Source of the DNA: Streptosporangium saharense
Lineage (GTDB): Bacteria; Actinomycetota; Actinomycetes; Streptosporangiales; Streptosporangiaceae
Assembly (NCBI RefSeq): GCF_014203715.1
Contig: NZ_JACHJP010000003.1
Location: forward strand, 186,001 to 250,000
Direction of reading: 5' to 3'
DNA length: 64,000 nucleotides
Shown here in pieces: positions 17,393 to 26,102 of the stretch; within the stretch, counting starts at the first letter, position 1, and each line of letters begins with the position of its first letter. Made by a program: the position numbers and the translations under genes. Below the pieces are notes generated by a model that was not told where the DNA came from, did not search any database, and worked only from the letters and a program-made list of their open reading frames with translations.

Positions 17393-20300
17393 ATGGGAAC
17401 GCCTCCGTTGACATCTCCACTCGCCGAACTCCAGGCACGCCTGCCCGAGCTCACGCTGCGTGACCAGCGACGGCTGCGGCGCAGGCTCGACGGCGCGCGC
17501 CGGGTCAGGAACCGCGCGGCGCAGCAGAAGATCGCCGCGGAGATCACCTCCGACATCGAGCGGGCGGAGCGCAGGGTCGCCGACCGCAGAGCCGCCGTGC
17601 CCGTGATCACCTATCCCGAGGCGCTGCCGGTCAGCCAGCGCAGGGACGACATCCTGGAGGCGATCCGCGACAACCAGGTCGTGATCGTGGCCGGGGAGAC
17701 GGGTTCCGGCAAGACGACCCAGCTTCCGAAGATCTGCCTTGAGCTGGGCCGGGGCGTCCGGGGCCTCATCGGGCACACCCAGCCCCGTAGGATCGCCGCC
17801 AGGACCGTGGCCGAGCGCGTCGCCGAGGAGCTCGACACGCCGCTGGGCGAGGCCGTCGGATACAAGGTGCGCTTCACCGACCAGGTCGGCGACGACACCC
17901 TCGTCAAGGTGATGACCGACGGCATCCTGCTGGCCGAGCTGCAGAGCGACCGCGACCTCGCCCAGTACGACACGCTGATCATCGACGAGGCCCACGAGCG
18001 CAGCCTCAACATCGACTTCATCCTCGGCTACCTCAAGCAGCTATTGCCCAGGCGCCCCGACCTCAAGGTCGTCATCACCTCGGCGACCATCGACCCCGAG
18101 CGCTTCTCCAAGCACTTCGGCGGCGCGCCCATCATCGAGGTCTCCGGGCGCACCTACCCCGTCGAGGTCCGCTACCGCCCTCTCGGCGAGGACGACGACC
18201 AGATCCAGGCGATCAGCAGCGCCGTGGACGAGCTGTGCGCGGAGGGGCCGGGCGACATCCTGGTCTTCCTGAGCGGCGAGCGGGAGATCCGCGACACCGC
18301 CGACGCGCTGTCCAGACGCAAGGACGCCGAGGTGCTGCCGCTGTACGCCAGGCTGTCGGCGGCCGAGCAGCACCGGGTGTTCCAGCGGCACTCCGGGCGC
18401 AGGATCGTGCTGGCGACCAACGTCGCCGAGACCTCGCTGACCGTGCCGGGCATCAAGTACGTCGTCGATCCCGGTTTCGCCCGGATCTCCCGCTACAGCC
18501 ACCGCACCAAGGTCCAGCGCCTGCCGATCGAGGCGATCTCCCAGGCGTCGGCCAACCAGCGAAAGGGACGCTGCGGCCGTGTCTCCGAGGGCGTGTGCAT
18601 CCGCCTGTACGAGGAGGACGACTTCGTCACCAGGCCCGAGTTCACCGACCCGGAGATCCTGCGCACCAACCTCGCCTCCGTCATCCTGCAGATGACCTCC
18701 ATCGGCCTCGGCGACATCGCGGCCTTCCCGTTCGTCGAGCCGCCGGACCAGCGCCAGGTCAGGGACGGCTACGACCTGCTGCTCGAACTCGGCGCCTTCG
18801 ACCAGTCCCGGCAGATGACCCCGCTCGGCCGCAAGCTCGCCGGGCTGCCGGTCGATCCCCGGCTGGCGCGCATGGTGATCGAGGCCGACCGCAACGGCTG
18901 CGTCCGCGAGGTCATGGTCATCGCCGCCGCGCTGTCCATCCAGGACCCCAGGGAACGGCCCGCGGACAAGCAGCAGGCGGCCGACGAGAAGCACCGCCGC
19001 TTCGCGGACAAGGAGTCGGACTTCGTCTCCTACCTGAACCTGTGGAACTACCTTCAGGAACAGCAGCGGGAGCTGTCGTCGAGCGCCTTCCGGCGGCTGT
19101 GCAAGAGCGAGTTCCTGAACTACCTGCGCGTACGCGAGTGGCAGGACGTCTACAGCCAGCTCCGCCAGATGTCGAAGTCGCTCGGCGTCGCGCAGAGCGA
19201 CACCCCCGGTGACGAGCAGAAGATCCACATCTCACTGCTGTCCGGCCTGCTGTCCCACGTCGGCGTCAAGGACATCGACAGGAAGACCACAAACGACGGC
19301 CCCCGCAGGCCCATCACCGAGTACATCGGCGCGCGCAACGCCCGCTTCGCGATCTTCCCCGGCTCGGCGCTGGCCAAGAAGCAGCCGCTGTGGGTGATGT
19401 CCGCCGAGCTGGTCGAGACCTCCAGGCTCTGGGCCAGGGTCAACGCCAAGATAGAGCCGGAGTGGGTCGAGCCGCTCGCCCCGCACCTGATCAAGCGCAC
19501 CTACTCCGAGCCGCACTGGGAGAAGAACCAGGGCGCCGTGATGGCCTACGAGAAGGTCACCCTGTACGGCGTGCCGATCGTGGTGCAGCGCAAGGTCAAC
19601 TACGGCCGCATCGACCCGGAGCTGAGCCGGGAACTGTTCATCAGGCACGCCCTGGTCGAGGGCGACTGGGAGACCCACCACGCCTTCTTCAAGGAGAACC
19701 GCAAGCTCCTGGAAGAGGTCGAGGAGCTTGAGGAGCGGGCCAGGCGCCGCGACATCCTCGTGGACGACGAGACGCTGTTCGACTTCTACGACCAGCGCGT
19801 CCCCGCCGACGTCGTCTCGGGACGCCACTTCGACCTCTGGTGGAAGAAGACCAGGACCGACCAGCCCGACCTGCTGAGCTTCGAGAAGTCGATGCTGATC
19901 AGCGAGGCGGCGGGCGAGGTCAGCCAGCGCGACTACCCCGACGTGTGGCGCCAGGGCGGTCTGCGCTTCCCGCTGACCTACCAGTTCGAGCCGGGAACCG
20001 ACGCCGACGGCGTCACCGCGCACATCCCGCTCTCCCTGCTCAACCAGGTCAACGTCGAGGGCTTCGACTGGCAGATCCCCGGCCTGCGCGAAGAACTGCT
20101 CACCGCGCTCATCCGGTCGCTGCCGAAGCACGTCCGCCGCAACTTCGTGCCCGCCCCCAACTACGCCAAGCAGGTGCTCCAGCGGGCCAAGCCGACCCAG
20201 GAGCCGCTGCTCGCGGTGCTGGAGCGGGAACTGCTCAACCTGACCGGCATCCAGGTGCCCAGGGAGGCCTGGCAGCCCGACCTGGTCCCCGACCACCTGA

Positions 20301-21265
20301 AGATCACCTTCCGGGTTGTCGACGGCCGCAAGCACAAGCTGGCCGAGAGCAAAGACCTGGCCGAGCTGAAACGCAAGCTCGCCCCCCGGCTGCGCCAGAC
20401 CCTCTCCAAGGCGGCAGACGGCCTCGAACGCTCGGGCCTGACCACCTGGAACGTGGGGGAGCTGCCAAAGACCTTCGAGCAGCGCAGGATGAAGGCCTAC
20501 CCCGCCCTTGCCGACGAGGGCGCCACCGTGGCCGTGCGGATGTTCGAGACCGAGGTCGAGCAGCGCAGGGCCATGTGGGAGGGCACCCGCAAGCTCCTGC
20601 TGCTCAACACCCCCTCCCCGGTCAAGTGGGTGCTCGGCCGCCTGGACAACCAGGCGAAACTCGCGCTCAGCCGCAGCCCGCACGCCGGTGCCGTCGCCCT
20701 GTTCGACGACTGCGTCGCCTGCGCGACCGACGAGCTGATGACGAGGTACGGCGGGCCGGTGTGGGACGGCCCCGCCTTCACGACCCTGCACGACAAGGTC
20801 CGCGCGGAGCTGTTCGACACCACCGCCGAGGTGGTCGACAGGGTCAGGGACATCCTCGCCGTCTGGCACACGGTCGTCACCCTGCTGCCCGAGGGCGCCT
20901 CGACCCCGGCCGTTGAGGACATCCGCGACCAGGTGGACGATCTCATCCATCCCGGCTTCGTCACCGAGACCGGCTACCGGCGCCTGCCCGACCTGCTGCG
21001 TTACCTCAGGGGCGCCCAGCGCCGCCTGGAGAAGCTGCCCGACGACCGCTTCCGCGACGAGGAGCGCATGCACCGGGTCCACGACATCGAGGACGAGTAT
21101 CACGAGCTGGTGGAGAAGCTTCCTCCCGCCCGCCGTACCGGCGACGACGTCCGCCAGATCCGCTGGATGATCCAGGAACTGAGGGTCAGCTACTTCGCCC
21201 AAACCCTCGGCACGCCGTACTCGATCTCCGACAAACGCATCCGCAAGGCAATGGAGAAACTGTGA
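17393..21265 (+). CDS. hrpA: ATP-dependent RNA helicase HrpA
   Basis: DEAH-box RNA helicase of about 1290 aa, the normal size for bacterial HrpA, which acts in mRNA processing and collided-ribosome rescue in E. coli. Seen: Walker A G-E-T-G-S-G-K-T-T near residue 100, D-E-A-H-E-R-S-L-N near 198, S-A-T-I-D motif III, motif VI with N-Q-R-K-G-R-C-G-R, then winged-helix, ratchet and OB-fold regions and the long DUF3418-like C-terminal half unique to HrpA. ATG 17393 follows a TATTCT box by nine bases, so the leader is very short; upstream in-frame codons are not protein-like. The gene is convergent with the Uma2 gene. Confidence 0.95.
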   Translation: MGTPPLTSPLAELQARLPELTLRDQRRLRRRLDGARRVRNRAAQQKIAAEITSDIERAERRVADRRAAVPVITYPEALPVSQRRDDILEAIRDNQVVIVAGETGSGKTTQLPKICLELGRGVRGLIGHTQPRRIAARTVAERVAEELDTPLGEAVGYKVRFTDQVGDDTLVKVMTDGILLAELQSDRDLAQYDTLIIDEAHERSLNIDFILGYLKQLLPRRPDLKVVITSATIDPERFSKHFGGAPIIEVSGRTYPVEVRYRPLGEDDDQIQAISSAVDELCAEGPGDILVFLSGEREIRDTADALSRRKDAEVLPLYARLSAAEQHRVFQRHSGRRIVLATNVAETSLTVPGIKYVVDPGFARISRYSHRTKVQRLPIEAISQASANQRKGRCGRVSEGVCIRLYEEDDFVTRPEFTDPEILRTNLASVILQMTSIGLGDIAAFPFVEPPDQRQVRDGYDLLLELGAFDQSRQMTPLGRKLAGLPVDPRLARMVIEADRNGCVREVMVIAAALSIQDPRERPADKQQAADEKHRRFADKESDFVSYLNLWNYLQEQQRELSSSAFRRLCKSEFLNYLRVREWQDVYSQLRQMSKSLGVAQSDTPGDEQKIHISLLSGLLSHVGVKDIDRKTTNDGPRRPITEYIGARNARFAIFPGSALAKKQPLWVMSAELVETSRLWARVNAKIEPEWVEPLAPHLIKRTYSEPHWEKNQGAVMAYEKVTLYGVPIVVQRKVNYGRIDPELSRELFIRHALVEGDWETHHAFFKENRKLLEEVEELEERARRRDILVDDETLFDFYDQRVPADVVSGRHFDLWWKKTRTDQPDLLSFEKSMLISEAAGEVSQRDYPDVWRQGGLRFPLTYQFEPGTDADGVTAHIPLSLLNQVNVEGFDWQIPGLREELLTALIRSLPKHVRRNFVPAPNYAKQVLQRAKPTQEPLLAVLERELLNLTGIQVPREAWQPDLVPDHLKITFRVVDGRKHKLAESKDLAELKRKLAPRLRQTLSKAADGLERSGLTTWNVGELPKTFEQRRMKAYPALADEGATVAVRMFETEVEQRRAMWEGTRKLLLLNTPSPVKWVLGRLDNQAKLALSRSPHAGAVALFDDCVACATDELMTRYGGPVWDGPAFTTLHDKVRAELFDTTAEVVDRVRDILAVWHTVVTLLPEGASTPAVEDIRDQVDDLIHPGFVTETGYRRLPDLLRYLRGAQRRLEKLPDDRFRDEERMHRVHDIEDEYHELVEKLPPARRTGDDVRQIRWMIQELRVSYFAQTLGTPYSISDKRIRKAMEKL

Positions 21266-21278
21266 GCGGCCGGAGGCC

Positions 21279-21908
21279 TCAGAGGAAGATCGAGGTGTCG
21301 AGGTCGAAGTCGACGGGGGAGGGAAGCCTGACCGGCTTGCCCAACTGGACGTGGTTCATGCTCCGGTAGGCGCCGTCCTCGGGGTCGCTGAGGATCGTCA
21401 CCGTCGGAGGTGAGGCGACGGGGTCGATGATCAGCATGATCGGGATCCCGCCGCCCGCGTAGATCCTGGGCTTCGTGGCGCGGTCCATCTCCATGCTTCC
21501 CGCGGAGACCACCTCGGCCGCCATGATCAACCCGGAGGAGAGCAGCTCGCGCTCTCCCCAGAGCGGCGCGTCCACCGGAGCCAGACAGTAGTCGGGAACG
21601 ACGGTGTCTCTCGGCCCCTCGATGCACACGTCGACGTTTCCCACGAAGCTCTCCCAGTCGTGCTTCTCCAGTAGGGGAAACAGCGCGAAGGCGAGGCGCA
21701 TGGCGATGCGGCCATGCTGGGGGATGCCGGAAGGACTCACGATGAGGTTCCCGTCGACGATCTCGGCGCGAAGGCGGAGAGTGGGGGGCAGGGCTTCGAA
21801 GAGCTCCCTCGGTGTGCCGGGGTCACCCTGCTCCTCCGGCTTCCGGGAGGCGGGCTGCTTGCCGAGGGCGCGGTGCTGAGCGGATCGCTGCGGGGCTGTC
21901 ATGACCAT
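21279..21908 (-). CDS. Uma2/DUF820 family putative endonuclease
   Basis: 209 aa. The PD-(D/E)xK-type core is visible: V-V-P-D-Y in the second strand, A-A-E-V-V-S in the third, and D-R-A-T-K-P-R-I-Y on the next helix carrying the lysine. Uma2 proteins are abundant in actinobacteria and cyanobacteria, often in many copies, and their substrate is unknown. ATG 21908 is preceded by AAGGGA at good distance; ATG 21902 is an alternative two codons later. The region before residue 30 is low complexity. Confidence 0.85.
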   Translation of the reverse strand: MVMTAPQRSAQHRALGKQPASRKPEEQGDPGTPRELFEALPPTLRLRAEIVDGNLIVSPSGIPQHGRIAMRLAFALFPLLEKHDWESFVGNVDVCIEGPRDTVVPDYCLAPVDAPLWGERELLSSGLIMAAEVVSAGSMEMDRATKPRIYAGGGIPIMLIIDPVASPPTVTILSDPEDGAYRSMNHVQLGKPVRLPSPVDFDLDTSIFL

Positions 21909-22043
21909 CGACCTGTATCCCTTCGTGTCCGAACAGGCACTGTGAGTGTTCCATGAACTACCCGGGGGCGGAAGGACATGCGGATCCGCCCTCAGAAGGG
22001 AGGCGGAAAGTAGGATCGGCTGGCCGATCGAAGGGGGAGTGTC

Positions 22044-22688
22044 GTGGTCAAGGCCGTGGTGTTCGATGTGGGGGAGACCCTGGTCGACGAGACGCGGATC
22101 TGGTCGCGGTGGGCCGATCGGCTGGGGGTCACCCGGTTCACGATGCTCGGGGTGCTGGGCGGGATGGCCGCGCTCGACAGGTCCTTCGAGGACGCCTTCC
22201 AGCTCCTGCGGCCCGGGTTCGACGTCGAGGCCGAGCAGGAGGCCTGGCGGCGGGACGACCCGGACGGACTGCGGGTCAACTTCGACGCCGACGACCTCTA
22301 TCCGGACGTACGGCCCGGCCTGGCGGCGCTGCGTGACCTCGGTTACGAGCTGGTCGTCGCGGGCAACCAGCCGCCGCAGGCCTACGACGCGCTGGTCGCG
22401 ATGGACCTTCCTGTCGACTCGGTGCACACCTCGGACGGCTGGGGGATCGCCAAGCCCGACCCGGCGTTCTTCACCAGGGTGGGGGAGGTCTGCGGGCGCG
22501 AGCCCGGCGAGATCCTCTACGTGGGCGACCGGCTCGACAACGACATCCTGCCTGCCCGTACGGCGGGCATGCGCACGGCGCTGATCCGCAGGGGGCCGTG
22601 GGGCCACCTGCACGCGCTGCGCCCCGAGGCGGCCCTGGCCGACCATGTGGTGCACGGCTTCCCGGAGCTGGTGAAAGCCCTCTCCTGA
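22044..22688 (+). CDS. HAD-superfamily hydrolase
   Basis: 214 aa HAD-like phosphatase. Motif I is F-D8-V-G-E-T-L: the nucleophile Asp is present but the usual second Asp (D+2) is Gly, as in a subgroup of HAD proteins, so plain phosphatase activity is uncertain. Motif II (V-V-A-G-N-Q) has Asn in the Thr/Ser position. Motif III Lys (G-I-A-K-P-D-P) and motif IV (Y-V-G-D-R-L-D-N-D) are intact. A helical cap of about 60 residues follows motif I. GTG 22044 is preceded by GGGGGAG, and TAGGAT (22012-22017) is a -10 candidate. Convergent with the DUF5709 gene. Confidence 0.88.
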   Translation: MVKAVVFDVGETLVDETRIWSRWADRLGVTRFTMLGVLGGMAALDRSFEDAFQLLRPGFDVEAEQEAWRRDDPDGLRVNFDADDLYPDVRPGLAALRDLGYELVVAGNQPPQAYDALVAMDLPVDSVHTSDGWGIAKPDPAFFTRVGEVCGREPGEILYVGDRLDNDILPARTAGMRTALIRRGPWGHLHALRPEAALADHVVHGFPELVKALS

Positions 22689-22701
22689 ACCCCGGGCCGG
22701 G

Positions 22702-23013
22702 TCAGTCCGGCTCTATGTGGATGGCGCGCTCCTCTGCGGACAGGTCGCCGCCGTCGGGGCCGATGTCCGTGGCGTACTCCTCCGAGGTCTCGTCGGGGCC
22801 GATGCCCTCGTCCGGCGCCACGAGTCGGTCCTCGGGGCGCGGGGTGTGCTCGCGGTCGCGCGCCTCACGCCAGAGGCGTTCGTCGAGGGTGTCCCGGTGC
22901 TCGGGGTCGTCCGGGAGGATCTCGTGGTCGAAGCCGAGGTCGTCGGTCCACCCCTCGACCTCGGTCGCCTGCTCGTCGCTCAGACCTTCACGGTCCGGAG
23001 GCATCTCACTCAT
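22702..23013 (-). CDS. DUF5709-type small acidic protein
   Basis: 103 aa, strongly acidic and probably largely disordered, without hydrophobic segments. The order of motifs (D-T-L-D-E-R-L-W-R-E, R-L-V-A-P-D-E-G, and a terminal L-S-A-E-E-R-A-I-H-I) matches actinobacterial DUF5709 proteins, whose function is unknown. The gene is divergent from the TetR gene, and the 30-bp TetR-type palindrome at 23055-23084 lies 42 nt upstream of its start, so co-regulation is possible. Confidence 0.8.
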   Translation of the reverse strand: MSEMPPDREGLSDEQATEVEGWTDDLGFDHEILPDDPEHRDTLDERLWREARDREHTPRPEDRLVAPDEGIGPDETSEEYATDIGPDGGDLSAEERAIHIEPD

Positions 23014-23054
23014 ACTCCCGCCCTACCCGTTTTGCGAGATGCAATCCCGCACTC

Positions 23055-23084
23055 GAAACTGTACCGGTTGGCCGGTATAGTTTC
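23055..23084. promoter_or_regulatory. TetR-type operator, 13-bp arms
   Basis: GAAACTGTACCGG (23055-23067), TTGG, CCGGTATAGTTTC (23072-23084): inverted repeat with one mismatch in 13 bp. TATAGT (23076-23081), the likely -10 of the TetR gene, lies within the right arm and is followed by the ATG after seven bases. Binding here would block transcription, so autorepression is the natural inference. Confidence 0.75.
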
Positions 23085-23088
23085 AGGT

Positions 23089-23637
23089 ATGCCACGACCG
23101 AGTTCGAAGGACCGGCTGCTCGACGCGGCGGCCGAGGTGCTGCTCACCGAGGGGGCGGAGTCGCTGACCCTGGAGGCCGTCGCGCGCCGCGCCGGGGTCT
23201 CCAAGGGTGGGTTGTTCTACCACTTCCCCACCAAACAGGCCCTGGTCGCCGGGATGGTCGAGCGCCTGGTCGGGGCCTTCGACGCGGCGCTGGCCGACGC
23301 GGGAGACCGTCCCGGCGACGTGCTGCGGGCCTACGTCACGGCGACGATCCCGGAGACCCCGGAGCCCGCCGAGAGCCTGCCCGCCGACCGGATCACCGCC
23401 GCCCTGCTCGCCGGGGTGCTCGTCGATCCAGCGGGCCTGGCGCCGCTGCGGGAGCGCTACGCGGCCTGGCAGCGCAGGCTGACCGAGGACGGGGTCGATC
23501 CGGCCGTGGCCACCCTCGTGCGGCTGGCCGTCGACGGCTGGTGGGCGGCTCGGCTGCTCGGCCTGGCCGTACCCGATGCTGACCTGCACGGGCGCGTCCG
23601 CCGTCACCTCCTGGAGATGATCGACAGTGGCCGGTGA
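23089..23637 (+). CDS. TetR-family transcriptional repressor
   Basis: 182 aa. The N-terminal HTH is typical: L-T-L-E-A-V-A-R-R-A-G-V-S-K-G-G-L-F-Y-H-F with the conserved K-x-x-L after it (residues about 24-50). The C-terminal ligand domain is divergent and gives no ligand clue. ATG 23089 is chosen because the sequence MPRPSSKDRLLDAA starts the family fold and the operator ends just before it; upstream in-frame sequence belongs to the opposite-strand gene. It overlaps the next gene by 11 bp, so both are likely co-transcribed. Confidence 0.93.
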   Translation: MPRPSSKDRLLDAAAEVLLTEGAESLTLEAVARRAGVSKGGLFYHFPTKQALVAGMVERLVGAFDAALADAGDRPGDVLRAYVTATIPETPEPAESLPADRITAALLAGVLVDPAGLAPLRERYAAWQRRLTEDGVDPAVATLVRLAVDGWWAARLLGLAVPDADLHGRVRRHLLEMIDSGR

Positions 23638-24040
23638 GATCGCGGTGACCAGGAGGCTGATGCTCCTCACCGACGTGGGGTTCCTGGTCTACTTCTCGGT
23701 GACGGGGCTGGGGCTCGTCCCTGCGGCCTGGGCCTTCGCCGACTACGCCAACCCGCTGATGGTCGCGTGGAACTGGTCGTTCCTCTGGATCGACCTGCTC
23801 GCCAGCGCGACCGGCCTGCTCAGCCTCCACCTGCTGCGCCGGGGAGTGCCCGAGGCCGAGCGGCTGATGCTGGTCTCGCTGGTCCTCACCTCGGCCTCCG
23901 GGTTGATGGCCGTCGCCTTCTGGACGCTGCGCGGGGACTTCTCCCTGGCCTGGTGGATCCCCAACCTCTATCTGCTGCTGTTCCCGCTGCCCGCGATCGT
24001 CCGCCTCGCCGGGCTCACTCGCCGTATATATCGGGATTGA
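23627..24040 (+). CDS. DUF5360 (YvaD-like) membrane protein
   Basis: 137 aa with four predicted transmembrane helices. The sequence L-L-T-D-V-G-F-L-V-Y-F, the P-L-M-V-A-W-N-W-S-F segment and the L-L-A-S-A-T-G-L-L-S-L-H-L helix resemble Bacillus YvaD/DUF5360. The function of the family is unknown. It overlaps the TetR gene and is presumably the target of that regulator, perhaps an efflux or stress-related membrane protein (inference). Its stop codon overlaps the -35 box of the next promoter. Confidence 0.82.
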   Translation: MAGEIAVTRRLMLLTDVGFLVYFSVTGLGLVPAAWAFADYANPLMVAWNWSFLWIDLLASATGLLSLHLLRRGVPEAERLMLVSLVLTSASGLMAVAFWTLRGDFSLAWWIPNLYLLLFPLPAIVRLAGLTRRIYRD

Positions 24041-24066
24041 CTTATATAAGCGACTGTCGATAGTTT
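24037..24066 (+). promoter_or_regulatory. ArsR-gene promoter with CTTATATAAG operator candidate
   Basis: TTGACT (24037-24042), 18 bp, TAGTTT (24061-24066). The perfect 10-bp palindrome CTTATATAAG (24041-24050) occupies the spacer, an ideal place for repression. GTG 24073 follows the -10 by six bases, implying a leaderless transcript. Confidence 0.65.
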
Positions 24067-24072
24067 TTTCTC

Positions 24073-24441
24073 GTGCACGCGTTCGATGTGCTGGGTGACC
24101 CGGTGCGCCGCAGGATCCTGGAGCTGCTCGCCGACGGCGAGATGACCTCGGGTGCGGTGTGCGCGGTCATCCAGCGGGAGTTCGAGATCTCGCAGCCCGC
24201 CGTCTCCCAGCACCTCAGGGTGCTGCGGGACAACGGTTTCGCGGACGTGCGCCCCGAGGGGACCCGCCGTTTCTACACCGTGCGGTACGAACCCCTGCGG
24301 GACCTGGACGCCTGGCTCGGCCGCTTCCGCGGCTTCTGGGCCCCGCGTCTGGACGCCCTGGCCACCGAGCTGGCCCGGGGCAGGCGCGAGCGCCGCCTGG
24401 CCGGACAAGAGCCCCCAAACGACGACAGGAGCAGTTCATGA
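24073..24441 (+). CDS. ArsR-family winged-helix regulator
   Basis: 122 aa. The fold starts at once: F-D-V-L-G-D-P-V-R-R-R-I-L-E-L-L, then recognition helix I-S-Q-P-A-V-S-Q-H-L-R-V-L and wing R-R-F-Y-T-V-R. No metal-binding cysteine motif is present, so it belongs to the non-metal subgroup that usually pairs with SRPBCC/AHSA1 proteins, exactly as here. The stop overlaps the start of the next gene (ATGA), indicating translational coupling. Confidence 0.93.
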   Translation: MHAFDVLGDPVRRRILELLADGEMTSGAVCAVIQREFEISQPAVSQHLRVLRDNGFADVRPEGTRRFYTVRYEPLRDLDAWLGRFRGFWAPRLDALATELARGRRERRLAGQEPPNDDRSSS

Positions 24442-25082
24442 TCGAGACAACCCACCAGATCAACGCGGTACGGCGTCGCGTCGGCACCCGTGTGCTCGAC
24501 GAGGGAGAGGCCCGGGTCACCGCCATCAGCCAGACCTACGACGCCTCCATCGAGGACGTCTGGGACGCCTGCACCAACCCCGAGCGCATCCCCAGGTGGT
24601 TCCTGCCGATCTCGGGCGACCTGCGGCTGAAGGGCCGCTACCAGCTCGAAGGCAACGCGGGCGGCGTGATCGAGACGTGTGACCCGCCCAGGGGCTTCAC
24701 CGCGACCTGGGAGTTCGGCGGGGGGATGAGCTGGATCGAGGTCAGCCTCGACGCCGAGCCCGGCGGTGGGACGCGCTTCACGCTGGAGCACATCGCCCAG
24801 GTCGGTGACGACCTCTGGGCCCAGTTCGGCCCGGGGGCGGTCGGCGTCGGCTGGGACCTGGCGCTCGTCGGCCTCGCCCTGCACCTGTCGTCGGGCCAGG
24901 CCGTGAGTCAGGAGGACGGGCTGGCCTGGACGCTCTCCGAGGAGGGCAGGCGGTTCATCGCGCTCAGCAGCCAGGGCTGGCGTGAGGCGAGCGTGGCGGC
25001 GGGCACCGACGAGGCAGAGGCCCGGGCGGCGGAGAGCCGTACAACTGCCTTCTACGCCCCTCCGCAGGAGCCCGAAGCCTGA
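24438..25082 (+). CDS. SRPBCC/AHSA1-like domain protein
   Basis: 214 aa START-like hydrophobic-ligand fold: Y-D-A-S-I-E-D-V-W-D-A-C-T-N-P-E-R-I-P-R-W-F is the family N-terminal strand-helix signature, followed by alternating strands up to about residue 140 and a helical C-terminal tail. Members paired with ArsR regulators bind lipids or aromatic ligands or act as co-chaperone-like proteins; the ligand is unknown. AGGAGCAG precedes ATG 24438. Forms a two-gene operon with the ArsR gene. Confidence 0.9.
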   Translation: MIETTHQINAVRRRVGTRVLDEGEARVTAISQTYDASIEDVWDACTNPERIPRWFLPISGDLRLKGRYQLEGNAGGVIETCDPPRGFTATWEFGGGMSWIEVSLDAEPGGGTRFTLEHIAQVGDDLWAQFGPGAVGVGWDLALVGLALHLSSGQAVSQEDGLAWTLSEEGRRFIALSSQGWREASVAAGTDEAEARAAESRTTAFYAPPQEPEA

Positions 25083-25096
25083 ATTACGGTGATCGG

Positions 25097-25843
25097 ATGA
25101 GGCTCAGGCTGTTGTGCGTGCACGCTCATCCGGACGACGAGGCGATCTGGACCGGGGGAACCCTGGCGAGATACGCCGACGAGGGCGCCACGACCGCCGT
25201 CGTCACGTGCACCGGGATGGAGAACCCCCGGAGGGTCGCCGAGCTCGAACGCTCCCTGGAGATCCTCGGCGCGGGAAAGCCCAGGCTGCTGGGCTATCCC
25301 GGTTCGGGATACGGGGTGCCGGGCTTCCTTGAGGCGCCGTTCGACGAGGCCGTGGGACGGGTCGTCGAGCACATCCGGGAGTTCAGACCCGATGTCGTGC
25401 TCACCTATGACGGATACGGTGCCTACGGGCATCCCGAGCACATCCGCACGCACCGGGTGACCCTAGCCGCGGTCGAGGCAGCCGGATATGACCAGCTTTA
25501 TCAGGATGCGGGGACGGCCTGGCGCACCCGTGCCCTCTATCTGGTGACCGTTCCCCGCTCCCTCGTGCTCGCGCAGTGGCAGAAGGTGTTCGGTGCGCCC
25601 CCCGAGCCGGGCCAGGCGATGCTGGGCATCCCCGACGAGGAGATCACCACCCATCTCGACGTCGGGCCGTGGGTGGAACGCAAGCTGGCGGCCATGCGTG
25701 CCCACGAGTCCGAGATCGAGCGGGGCGCGTCGCTGAACATGCTGCTGTCCCTGCCGGACGACCTGCGGGCGCTCGCCCTGGGAAACGAGTGGTACCGGCG
25801 CCTGTCCCACACCGGTCCCAGGGAGAGCGCCCTGTCGGCTTAG
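25097..25843 (+). CDS. PIG-L/LmbE family N-acetylglucosaminyl deacetylase-like protein
   Basis: 248 aa zinc-dependent amide hydrolase of the MshB/Mca/LmbE family. The metal motif H11-P-D-D-E is at the N-terminus (V-H-A-H-P-D-D-E), the third ligand appears in Y-G-H-P-E-H-I-R-T-H-R near residue 116, and the fold's central strands are present. Mycothiol enzymes MshB and Mca are close relatives, but actinomycetes have several paralogues used on glycosylated metabolites, so the substrate is open. Its 3' end overlaps the opposite-strand small gene by 4 bp, and the first good plus-strand terminator is at 26103-26150, so its transcript may run antisense across that gene. Confidence 0.9.
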   Translation: MRLRLLCVHAHPDDEAIWTGGTLARYADEGATTAVVTCTGMENPRRVAELERSLEILGAGKPRLLGYPGSGYGVPGFLEAPFDEAVGRVVEHIREFRPDVVLTYDGYGAYGHPEHIRTHRVTLAAVEAAGYDQLYQDAGTAWRTRALYLVTVPRSLVLAQWQKVFGAPPEPGQAMLGIPDEEITTHLDVGPWVERKLAAMRAHESEIERGASLNMLLSLPDDLRALALGNEWYRRLSHTGPRESALSA

Positions 25844-26076
25844 GTCAGCCAGACGAGGTCGGAGTGCAGCCGCTTCGCGGCGTTGCGGGCGCTCTGCCAC
25901 CTGCCGAACCCCTGGACGACGCCCACGGTCGCGGCGATGCCGGTCGGCAGTTCGAGACCGTAGGCGACGACCTCGGTCTCTCCCTCGTCGATCTCCTGGA
26001 CCAGCGCGAACGCGCGCACCGGGCCTGGGGGTGAGGGATAATCGGGGGATCGGAATGGATCAGTGAGGTGCTCCAT
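25840..26076 (-). CDS. 78-aa conserved-looking hypothetical protein
   Basis: Unrecognised. The segment G-P-V-R-A-F-A-L-V-Q-E-I-D-E-G-E-T-E-V-V-A-Y-G-L-E-L-P looks like a beta-hairpin, followed by a helix F-G-R-W-Q-S-A-R-N-A-A-K-R-L. No membrane segment or signal is seen. GGAAGGGAAG lies upstream of the ATG, so translation is plausible. It is divergent from the Scr1-type regulator and could belong to that cassette. The plus-strand terminator hairpin at 26103-26143 lies in its 5' region. Confidence 0.6.
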   Translation of the reverse strand: MEHLTDPFRSPDYPSPPGPVRAFALVQEIDEGETEVVAYGLELPTGIAATVGVVQGFGRWQSARNAAKRLHSDLVWLT

Positions 26077-26102
26077 GCGGGTGCTTCCCTTCCGGTGTCG
26101 GA

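Noticed and set aside
21279..21908. Uma2 protein considered as a mobile-element nuclease or restriction enzyme
   Set aside because: No methyltransferase, terminal repeats or transposase is nearby, and this family is usually stand-alone.
24041..24050. TATATAA elements considered as a replication or partition site
   Set aside because: A -35/-10 pair around them and the following ArsR gene give a simpler explanation.
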